A DNA stretch of 64,000 nucleotides from Acidobacteriota bacterium (GTDB lineage Bacteria; Acidobacteriota; Thermoanaerobaculia; Multivoradales; J023): contig JAJCXO010000164.1 of NCBI GenBank assembly GCA_029263395.1, forward strand, positions 1 through 64,000, written 5' to 3'. Positions 28,756 through 37,660 of the stretch are shown here, in pieces. Position 1 is the first letter of the stretch; each line of letters begins with the position of its first letter. The notes under the pieces are model-generated. The model did no database searches, was not told where the DNA came from, and was given only the letters and a program-made list of their open reading frames with translations. A program made the position numbers and the translations under genes.

Positions 28756-29007
28756 GAGCGTCGATCGTGGGTTCTGGAGCGTGTCGAACGTACGATCGAG
28801 CGTCGATTGCGGTCTCCTCACCGTCGGGATCGTGCAATCGAGCGTCAATCGTGGTGCCTGAAGGTTAGGGATCGTGCAGTCGAGCGTCGATTGTGGTCTC
28901 CGCACCGTCGGGATCGTACGATCGAGCGTCAATCGTGGTGTCTGGACGGTGGGGATCGCACGATCGAGCCTCTACCGTGATGTCCGACGTCAAATACTGT
29001 TCAAACG
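28756..29007. repeat. Array of six 42-bp tandem repeats
   Basis: Units start with GAGCGTC at 28756, 28798, 28840, 28882 and 28924, and with GAGCCTC at 28966, exactly 42 bases apart. Each unit junction carries a dyad, (C)GAT(C/T)GA-GCG-TC(G/A)AT(C/T)G. The sixth unit is degenerate and runs into the end of the SDR gene (stop at 28990). Because 42 is divisible by 3, false repeat-protein frames appear on the minus strand. Confidence 0.9.
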
Positions 29008-29853
29008 GCCACCGTCAACCGGCAGGCTGACACCGCGCAGGTAGGACGCTTGTGGTGACGCCAGAAAGGCAATCACCGCCCCCAGTTCCTCGGGCTGCGC
29101 CACACGGCGCTCGGGGATGGTGCTCTCCCAGCTCGCCTGGATTGCTTCGGCAGTGGTACCGGTCTGTTCGGCCAATTGCTGTTGCAGCGATTGCAGTCGT
29201 TCGGTTGCGGTCAGGCCGGGTAGCAGGTTGTTGATAGTGATGCCCGGTGGCAGCTCCCGCGACAGTGTTTTGGCCCAGGACGCGACAGCGCCGCGGGTGG
29301 TGTTGCTGACCCCCAAGCCTGGCAAGGGTTCGCGCACCGAGGTTGAGATGACGTTGATGATCCTGCCGTAACCCGCTCGTCGCATGCCGTCGAGGGTCAG
29401 TCGCACCAAGAGGTGGTTGACCAGTAGGTGGCGACCGAAGGCGGCGAGGAACTCTTCCTCTTTGGCCTCGAGAATAGGTCCGGGTGCCGGGCCGCCGGAA
29501 TTATTGACCAGCACGTGGACCGGCCCCTCACGTTGGATCAGCCCCTCGACCGCGGCTTTCAGGCGTGGTCGGTCATCATGGTCGGCGACCACGAAGCGGG
29601 CCCGCGGTGTGCCCGCCCGTTCGAGCTCCGGCATCAGGCCCTCGAGGGCGCTGCGCGAGCGAGCCAGGGCGGTGACGTCGGCGCCGAGGCCGGCAATGGC
29701 GAGAGCGGCGGCGCGGCCGATGCCGGCGCTGGCGCCACAAATCAGCGCATGTCGCGAGTGGAGTGTCGTGGCAGGCGAGAGTAGCGTCGCAGTATGATTG
29801 TCAGGTTGGCCAGTGCCTGGATGTGGAGTCTCAGGGGAGTGATTCATAGGCAT
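28990..29853 (-). CDS. SDR-family oxidoreductase-like protein, atypical active site
   Basis: 287 residues. The NAD(P) motif GASAGIG, VNNSGGPAPG and the C-terminal SYLRGVSLPVDGG mark a classical-SDR fold resembling 3-oxoacyl-ACP reductase. After the Ser of NVISTS, the YxxxK pair is replaced by SNTTR, so the usual catalytic Tyr and Lys are missing. I recall this substitution recurring in a subgroup of SDRs, so it may be a true variant rather than decay. The first ~30 residues are a Pro/His/Thr-rich extension. Substrate unknown. The gene's 3' end is overlapped by a 42-bp repeat unit. Confidence 0.82.
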   Translation of the reverse strand: MPMNHSPETPHPGTGQPDNHTATLLSPATTLHSRHALICGASAGIGRAAALAIAGLGADVTALARSRSALEGLMPELERAGTPRARFVVADHDDRPRLKAAVEGLIQREGPVHVLVNNSGGPAPGPILEAKEEEFLAAFGRHLLVNHLLVRLTLDGMRRAGYGRIINVISTSVREPLPGLGVSNTTRGAVASWAKTLSRELPPGITINNLLPGLTATERLQSLQQQLAEQTGTTAEAIQASWESTIPERRVAQPEELGAVIAFLASPQASYLRGVSLPVDGGRLNSI

Positions 29854-29935
29854 TGCATATCATCCTCGTCCCGGTCCGGGACGGTCGTGCGGGAGGTTGA
29901 AGGGTGGCTTTCCCCGCAGTAGTAAAATCGGCTAG

Positions 29936-29969
29936 GCTCGCTCGGGTCGGTTGCTCGCTCGGGTCGGTT
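29936..29969. repeat. 17-bp perfect tandem duplication
   Basis: GCTCGCTCGGGTCGGTT occurs twice in succession in the divergent spacer between the SDR and the glutamate dehydrogenase genes. It is followed by the A/T tract GAAAATTTTTGG, and could be part of a control region. Confidence 0.8.
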
Positions 29970-30090
29970 GAAAATTTTTGGCCGGTCGACTCTAATGACC
30001 CGCCGCATCGCTTCATAAAGCATACCGTTTCAGAAAGCATACCCGGACGTGGCGTAATCGCCGAATTCCTCCGGATAGGGGAGACGGGCA

Positions 30091-33000
30091 ATGAGCCCTG
30101 CACTCGAAGACAAACAGCTCTTGATCGATCATCTCGTCGAGCGCACGCTGGAGGTCGCGGTCGACTCCGAAGACGGCGTCGAGGCGTTCGTTCGGCATTG
30201 CTGCGAAGACCTTTCACCCGAGGATCTGCAGCACGCCCATGGCGACGATCTGGTGGATGGCATGCTCGAACTTTGGGCTCTGGGCAAAGATCGACCGGTC
30301 GGTAAGTTACGGCTGCGCATCTTCAACCCCGAGGCCGAGGGTGGTCGAGGTTCCGACCGGACGGTGATTCAGGTGGTTGGCGACGACATGCCGTTCTTGG
30401 TGGACTCGACCATTGAAGAGCTCAATCGGCGTGATCTCACCGTCCATTTGGCGATGCATCCGCAGCTCTCGATGCGTCGTGATGCCGACGGCGAGAGGGT
30501 CGATGTCGTGCGCCGTGGCCTCGAAGGCGACGACATCGTCAGCGAATCCTTCATGCATTTCGAAGTTGATCGCCAGACCTCTCCCAGTGTGCTGGTGGAT
30601 CTCGAAACCGCGTTGCGTCGCGTGTTGGGGGATGTCGAGGCTGCGGTCGAGGATTGGCAGTCGATGCGAGGTGTCGCCGCCCGAGTGTTGCAGCGCTTGG
30701 AGGAGTCTCCGCCGCCCCACGCCTCAGATGACTCGGACGAAGTGTTGGAATTTCTGCGCTGGGTTTATGAGGATCATTTCACCTTCCTGGGGTACGTCGA
30801 GTACGAGCTCGAGATCGAAGATGGCGCAGAATATCTGCGACCGCTACCCAAAACCGGCCTGGGTCTTTTGCGACGCCTCTCCCTGGGCGAGCGTGCGGTC
30901 AGTGACAAACCGTTGACCTCCGAAGCCTTGAACTCGCTACACGGTGATGGCCTGTTGAGGATTTCGAAGACCAATTCCAAGGCGACCGTGCATCGCAACG
31001 TTCACATGGACCTGCTGGCGATCAAACATTTCGACGATCAAGGGCAGCTGTGCGGCGAGCATCGTTTCCTCGGCCTGTTTACGTCGATGGCCTACAGCAT
31101 TGCGGTCGGCGAGATTCCGTTGGTCCGGCGTAAAGTGGCACGGGTCATCAATCGGACGCGTTTTCCACCGGTCAGCCATAGTGCCAAGGCCCTGCGTCAC
31201 ATCGTCGAGAACTATCCCCGCGACGAACTGTTCCAGATGTCCGAAGCGGATCTCTACCGTTTTGCTTTGCGTATTTTGGCCCTCCAGCTGCGGCCGCGCG
31301 TTGCTTTGCTGGTCCGGCGCGACGAAGGCGGACGATTCGTTTCATGCATGGTCTATGTGCCTCGGGAGCGGCACTCCACCCACCTGCGGATGTGTATTCA
31401 GAAGATCCTCGAACGAGCGTTTGCGGGCCAGGTTTCGGCTTTCAACACCCGCATGTCGGATCGGCCGTTGGCACAGCTCCATTTTGTGGTGAGAACCCAG
31501 CCGGGAGCGAGTGAGGTCGACGTGGCGGCGGTCGAAGCCGAGCTGGTGGCTACGGCAAGATCATGGAGCGATCGCCTCAAGCAAGAGCTGGGCGGTGCTC
31601 GCGGACAGGAAACCGGGCTCCAAACCTGGCGTCGTTATGGCGAAGCGTTCCCGAGTGCGTATCAGGAGCACTTCACCGCCGCAGATGCCGCACGGGACAT
31701 TCCGGTGGTTGATCAAGTACTCGAAAACGGCAACCTGGGATTACGTCTCTATCGACGCCAAGGTGCCGTCATCTCTCGGTTTCACCTCAGGATTTTCGAG
31801 TTGGCGATCCCAGCGCCGCTGTCCAGTCTGTTGCCGATGCTCGAAAATATGGGCTTGCTCGTCAACTCAGAGATCCCGTTCGAGGTTCGGCCGACCGGTG
31901 CCTCCAACCCGGTGTGGGTGCGCGACTTCGAGCTGGTCGCCGACGATGTCGACGTCGATCCCGAAGATGCTCAGGTACGGTTCGAGGAGGCCTTCACACG
32001 AGTTTGGACCGGCGAACTCGAAAACGATGCCTTCAATCGCCTCATCTTGCGAGCTGGGTTGGCTTGGCGCCAGGTTGTGATCCTGCGCGCTTATTATCGT
32101 TACCTACGCCAGATCGGCTTCAATTTCTCGTTGCTTTATGTCGCCCAGACGTTGGCCAAACATCCCGAGGTGGCTCGGTTGTTGGTTGAGCTCTTCGATA
32201 CCGTGTTCAATCCGCAGCATGATCGGGTCGAGCTGGACGACACGGTAGTTGCGAGGGGATCGATTGGCCGAAGTGACGCGGCTGATATGGGGGCCGCGGC
32301 CAACGCTGTTGTGCGGCGTATTCATCGGGCTCTCGAAAGGGTTTCGAGTCTCGATGAAGACCGCATTCTGTGGCGATTCCTGAACCTGATCCAGTCGACG
32401 CTGCGCACCAATTTTTACCAGTCGAACACGGATGGCACCCCCAGGGGCTACCTGTCGCTCAAGCTCGATGGCCAGCGGGTGCGTAACCTGCCGCCGCCGC
32501 GACCGATGTTCGAGATCTTTGTGTACTCGCCACGGGTCGAAGCGGTCCATCTGCGGGGTGGGCCGGTGGCACGGGGCGGTATCCGTTGGTCGGATCGACG
32601 GGAAGACTTCCGCACCGAGATTCTCGGTCTTGTGAAGTCGCAGATGGTCAAGAACGCGGTCATCGTACCGGTTGGCGCCAAGGGCGGTTTCATCGTCAAG
32701 CGCCCCCCCCAGTCGGGTGATCGTGAGGAGATGTTGGAAGAGGGAATCCGGTGTTACAAGACGATGATCACCGCGCTGCTCGAGATTACCGACAACCGCC
32801 GAGGTGACCAGATTGTGCCGCCCGCAGACGTTGTGCGTCTCGACGGTGACGATCCCTACCTGGTTGTTGCTGCCGACAAGGGCACCGCCACCTTCTCCGA
32901 TATTGCCAACAGCATTGCTCAGGCGCAGGGCTTTTGGCTCGGCGACGCCTTTGCCTCCGGCGGCTCGGTCGGTTACGACCACAAGAAGATGGGCATCACA

Positions 33001-34959
33001 GCGCGTGGTGCTTGGGAATCGGTCAAGCGTCATTTCCGTGAACTCGGCCGCGATATCCAGAGCGAAGACTTCACCGTCATCGGTGTCGGGGACATGGCCG
33101 GCGACGTATTTGGAAACGGTATGTTGCTCTCCGAGCACACCCGTCTGGTGGCGGCGTTCAACCATCTCCACATCTTCATCGACCCCGACCCCGATCCGGC
33201 GACGTCGTTTGCCGAGCGCCGCCGTCTGTTCGAGCTGCCGCGTTCGAGCTGGCAGGACTACGACGCGACGCTGCTCTCACCAGGTGGCATGGTGTGTGAC
33301 CGTCACGCCAAGTCGGTGGCCGTAACTCCGGAAGTCCGCGAGCTGCTGACGCTCTCCGACGACAACCTGACACCCGACGAGTTACTGCGGGCGATTCTCC
33401 GCGCCAAAGTCGACTTGCTGTGGTTTGGCGGGATCGGAACCTTCGTCAGATCGAGCCGGGAGACCAATGCCGACGTCGGCGACTACTCCAATGACGAGGT
33501 CCGGATTGCTGCCAACGAGCTCGGGTGCAAAGTGATTGGCGAAGGGGCCAACCTCGGGGTGACCCAATCGGGCCGGATCGAATTTGGGCTCGCTGGTGGG
33601 CTCGTCAATACCGACTTCATCGACAACTCGGGTGGTGTCGACTGCTCCGACCACGAGGTCAACATCAAAATTGTGCTCGACGAAGTGGTGGCGGCTGGTG
33701 AGTTGACCCTCGAGGCCAGAGATCGCCTGCTCGGTGAGATGTCAGACGAGGTGGCTGGGCTTGTGCTGATCCACAACTACCAGCAAACCCAGTCGATTTC
33801 CGTCACCCAAGCGCAGGGTTCGCAGCTGCTCGACGAGCATGCGCGCTTGATGCGAATCCTCGAGCGTGCCAACCTGCTCGATCGTCGGCTGGAGGGTCTT
33901 CCCGACGAGGCTACCCTCAGCGATCGTCGCCAGCATAAGAAGGTACTCACCCGTTCCGAGATCGCGGTGTTGTTGGCCTACAGCAAGATCTATGTTTTGA
34001 ACGAATTGCTGGATTCCAGTCTGCCGGACGAGCCGTTGCTGGTCGAGGACTTGGTGCGTTACTTCCCGGAACCGATGCGGAAGCGTTTTCGGCCAGCGAT
34101 CGAACGCCATCGTCTGAGCCGGGAAATCATCGCTACCACCGTCACCAACAGCATCATCAACCGGGTGGGTCCCAACTTCGTCGTCCGTTTGACGGAGGAA
34201 ACCGGAGCCCGAGTCTCGGATGTGGCGCGGGCCTATACCGCCGCTCGGGACGTGTTCGCGATGCGTTCGGTGTGGGAAGAGATCGAGGCTCTCGACAACA
34301 AGCTGCCGGCTGATCAGCAGAACAAGATGTGGCTCGACTCGATCCACCTGATCGAACGTGCAACCCGCTGGTTCTTACGTTACGGTGGCCGGCCGCTCGA
34401 CATTTCGGCGTGCATCGAAGAATTCGAGATGGACATCGTGGTGGTTGCGGCGCAGCTGGTTGATCTGTTGGCGCCGCGGGCCAAAGCGAAGGTCCGCCGT
34501 CGCACCAAGCGTTTGCGTGAGCAGAAGGTGCCGCTGGAGTTGGCGACCCGTCTCGCCGGTATGGATATTTTGCCGTCAGCCTGTGATGTGGCCCGCTGTG
34601 CCCGGGATTCCGGGGTGCCGGTGGAACGTGTCGGTAAGGTCTACTTTGCGGTCGGCGAGCGGTTCGGTTTCGATCGCCTGCGGTATGCGGCGCGTCGGCT
34701 GAGCGGTGAGAGCCCCTGGAAGGCGGCAGCAGCCAACGCCAATATCGAGGATTTGCTGAGCCATCAGGCAGCGTTAGCCCGTCAGGTCGTGAGTCATCCG
34801 GGCAAGGTCAAGGCAGCCATCGCCACCTGGGTTGACGAACGCGCCAAGGCGGTCCGTCGGCTCGACAATCTGCTGTCGGATTTTGAGGCCGGGCCGGTTG
34901 ATCAAGCGATGCTGACCATCGCCGAGCGCGAGTTGCGAAGATTGGTCCAGGAGTCCTGA
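30091..34959 (+). CDS. NAD-dependent glutamate dehydrogenase, 180-kDa (L-GDH180) type
   Basis: 1622 residues, the size expected for the GDH180 family. The long N-terminal regulatory part contains ACT-like segments (VVGDDMPFLVDSTIEELNRR, and RLYRRQGAVISRFHLRIFE). The catalytic core has GGIRWSDRREDFRTEILGLV, KNAVIVPVGAKGGFIVKR and the VIGVGDMAGDVFGNGML nucleotide-binding region, followed by IGEGANLGVTQ. It deaminates glutamate to 2-oxoglutarate, feeding amino-acid carbon to the TCA cycle. The ATG follows GGGGAGACGG. It is monocistronic and divergent from the SDR gene. Confidence 0.95.
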   Translation: MSPALEDKQLLIDHLVERTLEVAVDSEDGVEAFVRHCCEDLSPEDLQHAHGDDLVDGMLELWALGKDRPVGKLRLRIFNPEAEGGRGSDRTVIQVVGDDMPFLVDSTIEELNRRDLTVHLAMHPQLSMRRDADGERVDVVRRGLEGDDIVSESFMHFEVDRQTSPSVLVDLETALRRVLGDVEAAVEDWQSMRGVAARVLQRLEESPPPHASDDSDEVLEFLRWVYEDHFTFLGYVEYELEIEDGAEYLRPLPKTGLGLLRRLSLGERAVSDKPLTSEALNSLHGDGLLRISKTNSKATVHRNVHMDLLAIKHFDDQGQLCGEHRFLGLFTSMAYSIAVGEIPLVRRKVARVINRTRFPPVSHSAKALRHIVENYPRDELFQMSEADLYRFALRILALQLRPRVALLVRRDEGGRFVSCMVYVPRERHSTHLRMCIQKILERAFAGQVSAFNTRMSDRPLAQLHFVVRTQPGASEVDVAAVEAELVATARSWSDRLKQELGGARGQETGLQTWRRYGEAFPSAYQEHFTAADAARDIPVVDQVLENGNLGLRLYRRQGAVISRFHLRIFELAIPAPLSSLLPMLENMGLLVNSEIPFEVRPTGASNPVWVRDFELVADDVDVDPEDAQVRFEEAFTRVWTGELENDAFNRLILRAGLAWRQVVILRAYYRYLRQIGFNFSLLYVAQTLAKHPEVARLLVELFDTVFNPQHDRVELDDTVVARGSIGRSDAADMGAAANAVVRRIHRALERVSSLDEDRILWRFLNLIQSTLRTNFYQSNTDGTPRGYLSLKLDGQRVRNLPPPRPMFEIFVYSPRVEAVHLRGGPVARGGIRWSDRREDFRTEILGLVKSQMVKNAVIVPVGAKGGFIVKRPPQSGDREEMLEEGIRCYKTMITALLEITDNRRGDQIVPPADVVRLDGDDPYLVVAADKGTATFSDIANSIAQAQGFWLGDAFASGGSVGYDHKKMGITARGAWESVKRHFRELGRDIQSEDFTVIGVGDMAGDVFGNGMLLSEHTRLVAAFNHLHIFIDPDPDPATSFAERRRLFELPRSSWQDYDATLLSPGGMVCDRHAKSVAVTPEVRELLTLSDDNLTPDELLRAILRAKVDLLWFGGIGTFVRSSRETNADVGDYSNDEVRIAANELGCKVIGEGANLGVTQSGRIEFGLAGGLVNTDFIDNSGGVDCSDHEVNIKIVLDEVVAAGELTLEARDRLLGEMSDEVAGLVLIHNYQQTQSISVTQAQGSQLLDEHARLMRILERANLLDRRLEGLPDEATLSDRRQHKKVLTRSEIAVLLAYSKIYVLNELLDSSLPDEPLLVEDLVRYFPEPMRKRFRPAIERHRLSREIIATTVTNSIINRVGPNFVVRLTEETGARVSDVARAYTAARDVFAMRSVWEEIEALDNKLPADQQNKMWLDSIHLIERATRWFLRYGGRPLDISACIEEFEMDIVVVAAQLVDLLAPRAKAKVRRRTKRLREQKVPLELATRLAGMDILPSACDVARCARDSGVPVERVGKVYFAVGERFGFDRLRYAARRLSGESPWKAAAANANIEDLLSHQAALARQVVSHPGKVKAAIATWVDERAKAVRRLDNLLSDFEAGPVDQAMLTIAERELRRLVQES

Positions 34960-35143
34960 GGCGAGGGGGTACAAGCTGCTCCGTAGGTGGTCGAGGGGGA
35001 ATAAACCGCCACGTGTAGGGGTTTAATGTATCGTTCGTCCAGAGTCCGAAAGCAGAGCTCGCGTCCTGCGAGCGTCCCTGCTCCGAATACAAAAAGCGTT
35101 GGCATTTGGCCAACGGGAACCGATTGCTGGGAGGCCCGAACCC

Positions 35144-37255
35144 ATGACGCAGAAAACTGATACTCCGAACGAGGCGACCGAGGCAAACACCGAGGCCGCA
35201 CCAGAAACCGAGCCTGCGAAGGCCAAGACCGCCAAGGCCAAGACGGCCAAAGCCAAGACGACGAAAGCCAAGGCCAAAACGACCAAGGCGAAGGCCCCCA
35301 AGGGCAAATCGTTCGAGTTCCAGGCCGAGACCCGTCAGCTGCTCGATATCGTCATCCACTCGCTCTATTCCAACAAAGAGATCTTCCTGCGCGAATTGAT
35401 CTCCAACGCCTCCGATGCCTGCGACCGGCTGCGTTTTGAGACCCTCACCGAGCCCACGTTGATGGACGGCGCCGAGACCCTCGAAATCCGTCTCGAAACC
35501 GACGGTGATGCCCGTACGCTGACCATTTCCGATAACGGCATCGGTATGAGTCGCGACGAGGTGATTGCCAACATCGGTACGATCGCCAAGTCCGGTACCC
35601 GTGAGTTGATGCAGAAGTTGAAGGAAGGCGAGTCCGCCGAGTCGCTCGAAAATCTAATCGGTCAGTTTGGTGTCGGTTTCTACTCCGCCTTCATGGTGGC
35701 AGACACGGTGACCGTCGTCACCCGCCGAGCCGGCGAAGACAAGGCGACCCGCTGGGAGTCGAGCGGTGACGGCACCTACACTGTGGCCGACGATCACCGC
35801 TTCATGCGTGGCACCACCATCACCTTGCAGCTGAAGCCGTCCGACTCCGACAACGGGATCGAAGACTTCACCGATTTCCACACCCTGCAACGGGTCGTCA
35901 AGCGCCACTCCGACTTCGTCACCTATCCGGTGATCGCCAAACACCAGCGCGAGGAAAGCGAGAAGGACGAAGAAGGCAAAGAGATCGAGGGCAAAACTTC
36001 GACAGTGATCGAGGATAAAACCCTCAACTCGATGCGCCCGATCTGGACGCGTCCGGCCTCCGAGGTCACCGACGAAGAATACGCCGAGTTCTACAAGCAT
36101 ATCTCGCACGATTGGAACGAGCCCCTCGACAAGTTGTCGCTGCGGGCCGAGGGTCGGATCGAATACCGTGCCTTGTTGTTCCTGCCCAAGAAAGCGCCTT
36201 ACGACCTCCACTTCCGGGATCAGAAGTTTGGCCTTCAGCTGTACGTGCGTCGCATCCTGGTGATGGACAACTGTGAGGACTTGTTGCCGCCCTACTTGCG
36301 GTTCGTCAAGGGTGTGGTCGACTCGGACGACCTGCCGATCAACATCTCCCGCGAGATGGTGCAGCAGGACCGCCTCATCGGTCAGATGAAAAAGTGGTTG
36401 ACCCGCAAGGTGCTCGATCACCTCACGACCATGGAGAGTGCTGATCGCGAGAAGTACCTCGAGCTGTGGGGACAGGTTGGCAAAGTTCTCAAAGAAGGCG
36501 TCGGCTTCGACTTTGACAACAAAGATCGCATTGTGCCGTTGCTTTACTTCCAATCCTCGGCGGATCCCGAGAAGCTCACCAGCCTCGCCGAATACGTCTC
36601 ACGGATGAAGACGGATCAGGAAGAGATCTACTACCTGACGGGTGAGAGCCGGGTGGCGGTCGAGAGCTCACCACATCTCGAAGCCTTCAAAGAGAAGGAG
36701 TACGAAGTGCTCTACCTGGTGGATCCGGTGGATGAGTTCGCCATCCAGGGGGTCACCGAGTTCGAAGACAAGAAGCTCAAGTCGGTTGGCAAGGGTAAAG
36801 TCGAGCTCGGCTCCGAAGAAGAGAAGAAGCAGGCCGAGAAAGATCTCGAGGAGCAGAAGGAGACCTACAAAGATCTCCTCGAGCTACTGCAGAAGAAGCT
36901 CGACGCCAACGTCAGTGAGGTACGGCTGTCCAACCGCCTCACCACCTCACCGGTCTGTCTGGTCAGTGGCGAGTTCGACATGAGCCCGCAAATGGAGCGC
37001 ATGATGGCGCAGACCGAAGGCCTGGGCGGCATGGGCATGGGTATGGGGCCGCAGAAGCGGATCCTGGAGCTCAATCCCAAACATGAGATCCTGGGCAAAC
37101 TTCAGGCCGCTTTTGCCGAAGACCAGGAGTCGCCAGTGCTCGAGGATTATGCCTCGTTGCTGCTCGGCTACGCCTACCTGGCCGAAGGCTCGGATCTACC
37201 CGACCCTGCGAAATTCAATCAGTTGGTTGGCGATTTGCTGGTCAAGGGTCTGTAA
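35144..37255 (+). CDS. htpG: Chaperone protein HtpG with lysine-rich N-terminal extension
   Basis: 703 residues. The ATG at 35144 has GGGAGG nine bases upstream. From residue 57 it is a normal bacterial Hsp90: NKEIFLRELISNASDACDRLR, ISDNGIGMS, IGQFGVGFYSAFMVAD, a middle domain and a dimerisation domain. Residues 1-56 are an added tail. First comes an acidic Thr/Glu/Ala stretch, then a run of AKAKT/TKAK repeats resembling histone H1 or bacterial H1-like tails. The family normally has about 620-650 residues and no such tail. Several short GTAGGGG palindromes follow the gene. Confidence 0.94.
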   Translation: MTQKTDTPNEATEANTEAAPETEPAKAKTAKAKTAKAKTTKAKAKTTKAKAPKGKSFEFQAETRQLLDIVIHSLYSNKEIFLRELISNASDACDRLRFETLTEPTLMDGAETLEIRLETDGDARTLTISDNGIGMSRDEVIANIGTIAKSGTRELMQKLKEGESAESLENLIGQFGVGFYSAFMVADTVTVVTRRAGEDKATRWESSGDGTYTVADDHRFMRGTTITLQLKPSDSDNGIEDFTDFHTLQRVVKRHSDFVTYPVIAKHQREESEKDEEGKEIEGKTSTVIEDKTLNSMRPIWTRPASEVTDEEYAEFYKHISHDWNEPLDKLSLRAEGRIEYRALLFLPKKAPYDLHFRDQKFGLQLYVRRILVMDNCEDLLPPYLRFVKGVVDSDDLPINISREMVQQDRLIGQMKKWLTRKVLDHLTTMESADREKYLELWGQVGKVLKEGVGFDFDNKDRIVPLLYFQSSADPEKLTSLAEYVSRMKTDQEEIYYLTGESRVAVESSPHLEAFKEKEYEVLYLVDPVDEFAIQGVTEFEDKKLKSVGKGKVELGSEEEKKQAEKDLEEQKETYKDLLELLQKKLDANVSEVRLSNRLTTSPVCLVSGEFDMSPQMERMMAQTEGLGGMGMGMGPQKRILELNPKHEILGKLQAAFAEDQESPVLEDYASLLLGYAYLAEGSDLPDPAKFNQLVGDLLVKGL

Positions 37256-37271
37256 GCAGGCGATCGTATGT

Positions 37272-37456
37272 CGGGTGGGCCTTGTGCCCACCCGTCTCGA
37301 CCCGATCGTGTAGGGGTGGGCCTTGTGCCCACCCGCCTTGCCTCGGCAGCACCATCCATGTGATGTGATCGTCGCGGGCCGGGACAAGCCCGGCCCCTAC
37401 AAGAGATACGCCGAAATGTATGGCGATCGTGTAGGGGTGGGTCTTGTGTCCACCCG
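37272..37456. repeat. Cluster of four GTAGGGG-type palindromes
   Basis: Hairpins lie at 37272-37294 (CGGGTGGGC-CTTGT-GCCCACCCG), 37314-37334 (GGGTGGGC/GCCCACCC after GTAG), 37376-37396 (GGGCCGGG-ACAAG-CCCGGCCC, reverse orientation, ending CCTAC) and 37431-37456 (GTAGGGGTGGGTC...GTCCACCCG). Sequence between copies is unrelated. The first could act as a terminator for htpG. The 405-base spacer otherwise holds only a palindrome just ahead of the next gene. Confidence 0.85.
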
Positions 37457-37553
37457 ACTGACGTTGTTTCGACCCGTCTGGACATTCGCCGCCAAGGAGG
37501 CGGATATTTTGTCTTTGACGAACCGTCTGGATGCCTAACTTCAGCCTCCAACG

Positions 37554-37586
37554 TTAGTATAAGGTGGCATACCTACCGTACGGTAG
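37554..37586 (+). promoter_or_regulatory. Candidate -10 element and palindromic operator before the solute-binding protein gene
   Basis: TTAGTATAAG (37554-37563) resembles a -10 region. A perfect 14-bp palindrome CTACCGTACGGTAG (37573-37586) follows within the expected start region, and the ATG is at 37661. The layout suits a repressor such as a TetR-type protein, but no regulator gene is next door and no good -35 is visible. Confidence 0.4.
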
Positions 37587-37660
37587 AACCGCGTCTATTG
37601 GTGAATCCACATGTGTTGTTATGCTGAACCAGTCCGAGTTGATGTTAGGATTCAAGAGAA

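Noticed and set aside
28537-28932. 131-residue minus-strand repeat protein (TLDRTIPTVRRPQS-type repeats)
   Set aside because: Shadow of the 42-bp array and of vapC on the opposite strand; the frame does not continue into a domain.
37494-37535. Micro-ORF after a perfect AAGGAGG (TTG at 37509, nine codons)
   Set aside because: Too short and without conserved context; the strong binding site alone is not sufficient evidence.
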